DNA of 18,914 nt, taken from JBPCOB01 sp051000715 (GTDB taxonomy: Bacteria; Actinomycetota; Actinomycetes; JALYNC01). Numbering within the stretch: the first letter of the stretch is position 1; the number at the start of each line of letters is the position of its first letter. Of the stretch, positions 13,913 through 18,914 are shown one piece after another. A program made the translations under genes and the position numbers. Under the pieces are notes generated by a model. The model had not been told where the DNA came from, did no database searches, and saw nothing but the letters and a program-made list of their open reading frames with translations. The stretch covers positions 1 to 18,914 of the forward strand of contig JBPCOB010000135.1 in the NCBI GenBank assembly GCA_051000715.1, given 5' to 3'.

Positions 13913-14865
13913 CCGGAACCGGTCAGCTCAGGCTGGCTACGGAACCACTTGACGGTACGGGCCAGCCCCTCACCCACCGGCACCTCGGGCGACCAGCCGA
14001 GTGCCCCCTGGGCCAGCGAGATGTCGGGCTGGCGGGCCATCGGATCGTCCTGCGGCCGCGGTACGAACTCGATGGCGGAGTCCGACCCGACCACCTCGCG
14101 CACGAGCTCGGCGAGCTCCAGCACCGACAGCTCGTGCGGGTTGCCGATGTTCACCGGCCCAGCGAGGTCGGACCGCAGCAGCCGGAGGATGCCCTCGATG
14201 AGGTCGTCGACGTAGCACACCGAGCGGGTCTGGCTGCCGTCGCCGGCAACCGTGAGCGGCTCGCCGGCCAGCGCCTGGCGGATGAACGTGGGGATGGCCC
14301 GGCCGTCGTCGGGCCGCATACGAGGGCCGAAGGTGTTGAAGATGCGCACGATGGAAGTGTCGATGCCGTGGTAGGTCCGGTAGGCGACGGTCATCGCCTC
14401 CGCGAATCGCTTGGCCTCGTCGTACACGCCCCGAGGGCCGACCGGATTGACGTGTCCCCAGTAGCTCTCCGGCTGCGGGTGCACCTGGGGGTCGCCGTAC
14501 GTCTCGGACGTCGAGGCCAGCAGGTAACGGGCGCCCTTCTCACGCGCCAGTCCGAGGGTGTGCAGGGTGCCGATCGAGCCGACCTTGAGCGTCTCGATGG
14601 GCAGCTGGAGGTAGTCGATCGGCGAGGCCGGCGAGGCGAAGTGCAGGACGACGTCGACGTTGCCAGCCACGTGGACGAAGTCGGTCACGTCCGCGCGGAT
14701 CAGCCGGAAGTCGCCTCGTTCCAACAGGTCCGCCACGTTCGCCGGCGCGCCGGTGAGGAAGTTGTCGAGGCAGAGGACGTCGTAGCCGTCCTCCAGCAGC
14801 CGCTCGCACAGGTGCGAGCCGAGGAACCCGGCCCCACCAGTCACCACCGCCCGCAGTCGCGGCAT
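13909..14865 (-). CDS. NAD-dependent UDP-glucuronate decarboxylase-like SDR (UXS family)
   Basis: A 318-residue extended short-chain dehydrogenase. The NAD motif is TGGAGFLG (9-16) and the catalytic pair is Tyr148-x3-Lys152 (GVYDEAKRFAE), with Ser118 and Glu121 in LLASTSETYGDP. UXS-type diagnostic stretches are HFASPASPIDYLQLPIETLK and QPESYWGHVNPVGPRG, plus DGSQTRSVCYVDDLIEG with the conserved Arg. Family members turn UDP-glucuronate into UDP-xylose through a 4-keto intermediate; dTDP-glucose dehydratase or another epimerase is less likely on these motifs. The ATG at 14865 has GGGAG about 8 bases upstream, and earlier in-frame codons look like leader sequence. It is followed by the coupled methyltransferase gene. 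A 9-base-pair hairpin lies in its leader. Confidence 0.88.
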   Translation of the reverse strand: MPRLRAVVTGGAGFLGSHLCERLLEDGYDVLCLDNFLTGAPANVADLLERGDFRLIRADVTDFVHVAGNVDVVLHFASPASPIDYLQLPIETLKVGSIGTLHTLGLAREKGARYLLASTSETYGDPQVHPQPESYWGHVNPVGPRGVYDEAKRFAEAMTVAYRTYHGIDTSIVRIFNTFGPRMRPDDGRAIPTFIRQALAGEPLTVAGDGSQTRSVCYVDDLIEGILRLLRSDLAGPVNIGNPHELSVLELAELVREVVGSDSAIEFVPRPQDDPMARQPDISLAQGALGWSPEVPVGEGLARTVKWFRSQPELTGSG

Positions 14866-14887
14866 CTTGGGTCTCCCTCGTCGGCAT

Positions 14888-14909
14888 CCGGAGGGTACCG
14901 ACCCTCCGG
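14888..14909 (-). promoter_or_regulatory. Perfect 9-bp inverted repeat in the leader of the UXS-like gene
   Basis: CCGGAGGGT and ACCCTCCGG face each other across a 4-base loop, ending 22 bases before the ATG on the minus strand and just upstream of its ribosome site. It could be an operator for a dimeric regulator, an mRNA-stabilising 5' hairpin or an attenuator. No U-tract follows, so a simple terminator is unlikely. Confidence 0.5.
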
Positions 14910-15199
14910 GACCCGCCACACCGTTCTGTCCGGCCGGGCGTGGTGGGTTGAGGGAGGCAGGTCGGGCCGCCTCGCGGGCCTGTGCTTCCTCCAGCGTGCC
15001 CGGGCGGTCACCTGCCCCGCTTCTGCGGTTGTCGGCTGGCTGTTCTCGACGGCAGGACCTGGTCCATGGAGCTGGCGCCCCGGCCGCCGGCCAGCGCTGC
15101 GCCGCCGCATTAGAGGCAGTCCGGGGGCAATCACAATCGGCGCCGTTCGCCTACCGCGAGCCTGACATCCCTAGGACCAGGTGGCCGATTTACCTCTAT
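14910..15199. other. Intergenic region without a supportable gene
   Basis: Between the UXS-like leader hairpin and the promoter of the GH5-like gene I see no coding sequence with recognisable content on either strand, no repeat and no RNA gene. Open frames here (for example 14867-15304 plus) have the low-complexity Arg/Ala/Pro composition of out-of-frame high-GC DNA. Base composition becomes more A/T-rich from about 15110 toward the promoter. Confidence 0.5.
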
Positions 15200-15228
15200 T
15201 TGACGACGCCGAGTCCCAAACGTTATCT
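15200..15228 (+). promoter_or_regulatory. Strong-looking sigma-70-type promoter for the GH5-like gene
   Basis: TTGACG at 15200-15205 is followed after exactly 17 bases by TTATCT at 15223-15228. This is the best -35/-10 match in the window. Transcription from about 15235 would give a ~50-base leader before the GTG at 15288, which has AAGGG in a proper ribosome-site position. Confidence 0.6.
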
Positions 15229-15287
15229 TCGCGTCCAACATTTCTGGCCCCTACGCCGGTCAGCCCGATTCGGAGAAGGGACCCGGC

Positions 15288-16685
15288 GTGCGTACTCGGT
15301 CTAGGCGTCGCAGCGTCGCAAGCTGGCTGGCGAAAGCGCTGGTCATCGTCGGGTTGCCGATAGCCCTAGTGACCGCCCAGCCGGCGGGTGCCGCGACTGC
15401 CGGTCCGATCATTTGCTACCGAGGGGCCGGCCCGGTACTCGGGACGCCGGCCCGGACCGTGGATGCCGCACCCGGTCTGGGCACCAGCGTCGCCCTCGGC
15501 GCCGGCAAGACCGTCGTCCGTCTGAGCGACCGAGCCGGGGTGCCCACGACGGGCGGACCGGCAAGCGCCTCGGCTGCGACGACCGGCCTGTCGGTGTCGG
15601 GAAATCAGATCCTAAAAGAAGGCCAGGTGTTTGTGCCGCGAGGGTTTGTCATGAAGGGACTGCTGGATAACCCGACGGTCAAAGGCGCTTGCATGACCAA
15701 CGGCGGTGACAAGTCAGCCGACAGCGTGTTCAATGCCACGTCCTGGAACAAGATCCGGAACTTTTGGCACGCCAATTCTGTGCGGATTCACATCAGCCAG
15801 TCAGGATTGTTGGGCGGCGGGAACAAAGATGGTGTGGGCCACATTATTACCGATGCTATGGCCGACAGCTACGTCGGTTATATCGAAACCAAGATCAAAG
15901 CTGTCACCGACACAGGCCTGGTAGTTGTTCTTTCTATGCAGGATGAGGCGCTCAGCTGCGGCTGGACGGACGCCCTGCCAACCAGCTCCACCAAAACAGC
16001 CTGGGACCGGCTGCTGAGCCGAAAGGGAACGGACAGCATCCGCAACAGTCCTCATGTGATCGTCAACCTTTACAATGAACCCGACATGCTTTACAGCAGT
16101 GCGGACTGGAACCAGTGGCGTAATGGGGGCACCGGGCCCGTACCCGTCAACGGCTGCGACGGGACGAGGCCCTGTAACCATGGCCGCGTGCCGCTGGGAC
16201 ACCAGGATCTGATCAACTCTATTCGCAACATGGGAGTGACGAATGTCATCGCGGCAGATGGTGCGAACCTGGGACGGAAGTTCAGTGGCATGTATCCGAA
16301 TTATATGCTGCATGATGCCTCTCCCGGTAGGGGCGTAGTTTACGATATCCATCCTTTCTTCTATACCGATGGCCCGAGCGGCTGGGATAGCCGCTGGGGT
16401 TTCCTGCTAAACTCGAGCGGTCCCAACGTGCCGGTGTTCGCCGGGGCCTGGAACTTTCGCAGCTCCGAGTGCGGCACAGCCACAGCGGATATGGCGCCTG
16501 ACTTCATCGACTATATGAAGCGTAGAGGCATCGGTATCACGGTCTACGCCTGGGATGCACGTGTCGGCCAAGGTGTAGTAAAGGACTGGAACGGGAATCC
16601 CAACCTTGGCCATTGCCCGGCCCCTGACCAACAGGCAGAGCTGCCTGGAACGGTCTATGCTAGCTACCTGGACAGTTTTAGCTAG
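15288..16685 (+). CDS. Secreted GH5-like (cellulase-fold) protein lacking the nucleophile Glu
   Basis: A 465-residue exported protein. A Sec signal peptide (basic MRTRSRRR, hydrophobic core, likely cut after AQPAGA at residue 35) is followed by a low-complexity linker to about residue 100. A beta/alpha-barrel of the GH5 type then runs from ~103. GH5 landmarks: Arg166 (NSVRIHIS), acid/base Glu264 (VIVNLYNEPD), His355 and Tyr359 (DIHPFFYTD), and Trp422 (VYAWDAR). At the nucleophile position, normally PVFxGEW, the protein reads PVFAGAWNF, so Ala387 replaces Glu. It may be catalytically dead, a binding protein, or use another residue such as Glu394. Codons after ~100 use many A/T third bases, unlike neighbours, suggesting acquisition. 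The GTG start at 15288 has AAGGG 8 bases upstream. Substrate unknown. Confidence 0.85.
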   Translation: MRTRSRRRSVASWLAKALVIVGLPIALVTAQPAGAATAGPIICYRGAGPVLGTPARTVDAAPGLGTSVALGAGKTVVRLSDRAGVPTTGGPASASAATTGLSVSGNQILKEGQVFVPRGFVMKGLLDNPTVKGACMTNGGDKSADSVFNATSWNKIRNFWHANSVRIHISQSGLLGGGNKDGVGHIITDAMADSYVGYIETKIKAVTDTGLVVVLSMQDEALSCGWTDALPTSSTKTAWDRLLSRKGTDSIRNSPHVIVNLYNEPDMLYSSADWNQWRNGGTGPVPVNGCDGTRPCNHGRVPLGHQDLINSIRNMGVTNVIAADGANLGRKFSGMYPNYMLHDASPGRGVVYDIHPFFYTDGPSGWDSRWGFLLNSSGPNVPVFAGAWNFRSSECGTATADMAPDFIDYMKRRGIGITVYAWDARVGQGVVKDWNGNPNLGHCPAPDQQAELPGTVYASYLDSFS

Positions 16686-16838
16686 AGCCCTGTCCCTGCG
16701 TCAATCCCAAGCCGATGGGGGGTCCGGTGCCCACGGAATCGGCCAGGGCCTCCTAGGACAAGACCTCGATCCTCCCGCATCGGCGTACCCTCAAGCGGAA
16801 GGCACGTCAGCGGGGTAGTGCGAGGGGCAATGGGGTGG

Positions 16839-16919
16839 TGCGAGAGAGGGGAGTCGAACCCCTACGCCCGAAGGCACCGGAACCTAAATCCGGCGCGTCT
16901 GCCATTCCGCCACTCTCGC
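16839..16919 (-). tRNA. tRNA-Leu (anticodon UAG)
   Basis: The minus strand folds as a class II tRNA. The acceptor stem is GCGAGAG/CTCTCGC and the D-arm has GCGGAATGGCAGACGCGC. The anticodon stem CCGGA/TCCGG holds loop TTTAGGT, anticodon TAG (reads CUA and other CUN Leu codons). A long variable arm (TGCCTTCGGGCGT) is typical of tRNA-Leu, and the T-arm is AGGGG-TTCGACT-CCCCT. The discriminator base is A and CCA is not encoded. Confidence 0.95.
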
Positions 16920-16928
16920 CCGGCCGCC

Positions 16929-16934
16929 ATCGTA
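16929..16934 (-). promoter_or_regulatory. Putative -10 element for tRNA-Leu
   Basis: TACGAT on the minus strand lies 9 bases before the first tRNA base. It has the TAxxxT pattern expected of an actinobacterial -10; no clear -35 is visible. Confidence 0.35.
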
Positions 16935-17010
16935 GGCGCGGCGACGGAGTTGCGGCGGCCCGAGATCGGGGCAGGGAGCCGGCGTAGGGCGGCTTCCGAG
17001 GAGGAACGGC

Positions 17011-18057
17011 GTGAGGGCATGCACGGTGGCACCCGGCAAGATCGAATCGGCCCGGGTCGAGGAGGTCGCCGATCCGTCGCCGGACGACGGCGAGGTGCTG
17101 GTCGAGGGGCTGCTGGTCGGGGTCTGCGGCACCGACCTGGAGATTGCCGATCAGGGGTACGGCGTGCCGCCCGCCGGCCGGGACCGCATGACGCTGTTCC
17201 ACGAGTCCCTCGGCCGGGTTCTCGAGGCGCCCGAGGGCGGCGGGCTGGCCGCCGGCGACCTGGTAGCCGGGATCGTGCGGCGGCCGGACCCGGTGCCCTG
17301 CGCGTGCTGCGCTCACGACCAGTGGGACTTCTGCCGCAACGGCCGGTACACCGAGCGCGGCATCAAGGGGTTGGACGGCTACGGCTCCCAGCGCTGGCGG
17401 GTGCCGGCGAAGTTCGCGGTCAAGCTCGACCCTGCGCTGGGAGACCTCGGCGTACTGATCGAGCCCACCTCGGTCGTGGCCAAGGCGTGGGACCAGACCG
17501 AGCGGATCGGCGCCCGGGCCTGCTATACGCCGGAGACGGTGCTCGTCACCGGCGCGGGACCGATCGGCCTGCTGGCCGCGTTGCTCGGCGTCCAGCGCGG
17601 CCTCGACGTGCACGTGGTGGACCGGGTGACCGACGGGCCCAAGCCGGCGCTGGTGGCCGATCTCGGTGCGACCTACCATGCCTCATCGGTGCACGAGCTG
17701 GGCATCGAGCCGGACATCGTCATCGAGGCCACCGGGGTGGGGCAGCTGGTGTTCGACGTGATGCGGCTGGGCGCCCCGAATGCGATCGTGTGTCTGACCG
17801 GGATCTCCTCGGGACACCGGACGGTCGCGGCAGATGCCGACGCCATCAACAAGGAGCTGGTGCTCGGCAACGAGGTGGTCTTCGGCTCGGTCAATGCCGG
17901 CCGTTCGCACTACGAGCAGGCGGCGGCCGCGCTGGCCCGGGCCGACCGCACCTGGCTGGAGCGCCTGGTCACCCGCCGGGTTCCGATGGCTGAGTGGCCG
18001 CAGGCGCTGGACAAATCACCGGATGACGTCAAGGTGGTCGTCGATCTGAGAGGGTGA
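17011..18057 (+). CDS. Zinc-dependent dehydrogenase, glucose 1-dehydrogenase-like (MDR family)
   Basis: A 348-residue medium-chain dehydrogenase resembling archaeal/actinobacterial glucose dehydrogenases, which oxidise glucose or another aldose to the lactone with NAD(P). Catalytic-zinc ligands are Cys39 (GVCGTDLEI), His64-Glu65 (LFHESLGRV) and Glu151 (LIEPTSVVAKAW). A cysteine cluster, Cys97/99/100 and Cys108 in PVPCACCAHDQWDFCRN, suits the structural zinc lobe. RYTERGIKGLDGYGSQRW is the glucose-dehydrogenase signature stretch, and TGAGPIGLLAA the cofactor-binding turn. The usual GHE appears as FHE, as in this subfamily. GTG at 17011 has a strong GAGGAGGAA ribosome site. It is divergent from tRNA-Leu, and the DUF3618 gene follows by 45 bases on the same strand. 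The true sugar substrate is not determined. Confidence 0.88.
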   Translation: MRACTVAPGKIESARVEEVADPSPDDGEVLVEGLLVGVCGTDLEIADQGYGVPPAGRDRMTLFHESLGRVLEAPEGGGLAAGDLVAGIVRRPDPVPCACCAHDQWDFCRNGRYTERGIKGLDGYGSQRWRVPAKFAVKLDPALGDLGVLIEPTSVVAKAWDQTERIGARACYTPETVLVTGAGPIGLLAALLGVQRGLDVHVVDRVTDGPKPALVADLGATYHASSVHELGIEPDIVIEATGVGQLVFDVMRLGAPNAIVCLTGISSGHRTVAADADAINKELVLGNEVVFGSVNAGRSHYEQAAAALARADRTWLERLVTRRVPMAEWPQALDKSPDDVKVVVDLRG

Positions 18058-18102
18058 CCCCGGCCGGCGCCAGGACGCCGGCGCAGCGAGACGGGAGTGG
18101 AC

Positions 18103-18591
18103 GTGGCCCAGGATCCGGACGCCATTGAGCGCGAGATCGAGCGCAGCCGTGCGCAGCTCGCCGAAACGGTCGACGCCATCGCCGACCGAGTGAGCCCGCG
18201 ACGGGTGGCCCGCAGAACTGCCGATCGGGCGACGGCGGCCGTGCAGAGGGCGCGGGAGTCGGTGCTCGGCCGACTGAGCGAGTTGAAGGCACTGCCGTCG
18301 AGCGCGGGCACGAACGAGCCCGCCGCGAGCATCGATCGGCCCGCGGGCCGGACCGACTGGACCGGTGCGGCCTCTACCGGGTCGGCCCGCACGGTCAGTA
18401 CCGGCGGCGTCAACGCCCGGCTGGGTGCGGCCATCAGCGAGGCCCGTCAGCTCGCTGCCCGCGGTCGCTCGTGGCTGAGTTCCAACGGTCCTGCCATGAG
18501 CCGGTCGGCGCTGCGCCCCGACCGGGTCGGACTGGCCGCCGCGATGTTGGCCGCCGCCGCCCTCGTCACAGTCGTGCGCCGGCGCCGCTGA
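18103..18591 (+). CDS. DUF3618 family protein
   Basis: A 162-residue protein with the DUF3618 N-terminal motif: DPDAIEREIERSRAQLAETVDAIADRVSP (residues ~4-32), an amphipathic helix. A basic region (RRVARRTADRATAAVQRAR) follows, then a Ser/Thr/Gly-rich low-complexity middle (~65-110). The C-terminal membrane segment VGLAAAMLAAAALVTVV is capped by RRRR. It is probably a small membrane-anchored protein with a cytoplasmic helical part; family function is unknown. GTG at 18103 lies 5 bases after GGGAG, whereas the GTG at 18097 overlaps that ribosome site, so 18103 is preferred. It may be transcribed with the dehydrogenase gene upstream. Confidence 0.84.
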   Translation: MAQDPDAIEREIERSRAQLAETVDAIADRVSPRRVARRTADRATAAVQRARESVLGRLSELKALPSSAGTNEPAASIDRPAGRTDWTGAASTGSARTVSTGGVNARLGAAISEARQLAARGRSWLSSNGPAMSRSALRPDRVGLAAAMLAAAALVTVVRRRR

Positions 18592-18698
18592 ATCTCCCCG
18601 ACATGGCCGGCGCGGGCGTGAAGCGGCCGCCTTCAGGTATCGCCCCTGTCCCGGCTGGTTATCCCGCCCGTGGCGCAGCCGTCTCGGGTGAGCAGGCC

Positions 18699-18727
18699 CT
18701 GACCGTCCCGCACACTGCGGATAGCTT
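18699..18727 (+). promoter_or_regulatory. Putative promoter for the DUF6941 gene
   Basis: CTGACC (18699-18704) and TAGCTT (18722-18727) are separated by 17 bases, about 30 bases before the GTG at 18757. The match is moderate, in a 165-base gap that otherwise shows nothing recognisable. Confidence 0.4.
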
Positions 18728-18756
18728 TCGCGTGCGTCGAGCTCGAGGGGGAAAAC

Positions 18757-18914
18757 GTGAAGGTGAACATGATCCTGTGCGATGCCCCACAGGTGAGCGA
18801 AGGAAAGCTGCACCTGCTCGGCGGCGGCTGGACGGTGACCGGGCCCGGTCCGGTCCCGTCCGCGATCGCCATGATCGTCGAGGTGCCCTGGGACCAGGCG
18901 AACACCGAGATCCC
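18757..18914 (+). CDS. DUF6941 family protein, N-terminal part (3' end outside window)
   Basis: The first 52 residues of a protein cut by the window end. It begins with GTG at 18757, preceded by GAGGGGG 6 bases away. The sequence MKVNMILCDAPQVSEGKLHL, then LGGGWTVTGPGPVPSAIA and IVEVPWDQANTEI, matches my memory of DUF6941: a small cytoplasmic, probably beta-rich protein found across actinobacteria, with LCDAAQ-, LGGGW- and PWDQAN-like blocks. Function is unknown. The family name is from pattern memory and the remainder could not be seen. Confidence 0.72.
   Translation, partial: MKVNMILCDAPQVSEGKLHLLGGGWTVTGPGPVPSAIAMIVEVPWDQANTEI

Noticed and set aside
14134..15165. Plus-strand frame opposite the UXS-like gene
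   Set aside because: Antisense shadow with repetitive Val/Asp/Arg/Glu composition and no family motif.
14910..16838. Integrated island between the UXS-like gene and tRNA-Leu
   Set aside because: The low-GC GH5-like gene beside a tRNA 3' end is suggestive, but I found no second copy of the tRNA end, no integrase and no direct repeats.
16818..17993. Plus-strand frame of 391 codons overlapping tRNA-Leu and the dehydrogenase gene
   Set aside because: It runs through the tRNA and is out of frame with the clearly conserved dehydrogenase; Arg/Gly-rich shadow.
1..18914. CRISPR array, riboswitch, prophage, transposon or toxin-antitoxin operon
   Set aside because: No regularly spaced repeats, transposase, integrase or phage genes were seen. 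The AbiEi-like N-terminus of the pseudogene has no partner gene, so a toxin-antitoxin system is not supported.

Overview
The window comes from a high-GC actinobacterium. The evidence is strong G/C bias at third codon positions, frequent GTG starts, and above all the gene order pncB / clpS - DUF2017 - mec - cysO - cysM - (gap) - murI - metallo-beta-lactamase - rph - rdgB. From memory this matches the Mycobacterium tuberculosis Rv1330c-Rv1341 neighbourhood. Genus cannot be fixed from the sequence. Most of the window is ordinary chromosomal housekeeping DNA.

Layout. (1) Bases 1-1275, plus strand: the end of a GT4 glycosyltransferase overlapping a GH130-type glycoside phosphorylase/hydrolase. (2) 1287-3578, minus: a small DUF3099 membrane protein downstream of a long acyl-CoA dehydrogenase. 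(3) 3670-4353, plus: a PAP2 phosphatase. (4) 4374-6253, minus: the NAD salvage pair pncB-pncA, joined by an ATGA overlap. (5) 6322-8886, plus: clpS, DUF2017, then the carrier-protein cysteine pathway mec-cysO-cysM. (6) 8887-10171: a region without an intact gene. It holds a frameshifted DUF559-type gene on the minus strand, flanked by two related 40-bp imperfect palindromes, at the place where mycobacteria carry a rhomboid protease gene. (7) 10172-13109, plus: a tight cluster of murI, an MBL phosphodiesterase-like gene, rph and rdgB. (8) 13157-14865, minus: a UDP-glucuronate decarboxylase-like SDR gene coupled by ATGA to a methyltransferase gene. (9) 15288-16685, plus: a secreted GH5-like protein. 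Its catalytic domain is visibly less GC-biased than everything around it, and the residue at the nucleophile position is alanine. (10) tRNA-Leu(UAG) on the minus strand, then plus-strand genes for a glucose-dehydrogenase-like enzyme, a DUF3618 protein and the start of a DUF6941 protein.

How the genes work together. PncB and PncA recycle nicotinamide and nicotinate to NAD. Mec trims the CysO C-terminus to expose Gly-Gly (or releases CysO-bound cysteine), and CysM builds cysteine on CysO thiocarboxylate from O-phosphoserine. MurI supplies D-glutamate for the cell wall; RNase PH and RdgB handle RNA 3' ends and aberrant nucleotides. The GT4/GH130 and UXS/methyltransferase pairs point to glycan metabolism.

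I see no CRISPR array, transposase, integrase, phage module or obvious new defence system. The most unusual items are the nucleophile-less, compositionally foreign GH5-like secreted protein, and the palindrome-flanked pseudogene between cysM and murI.
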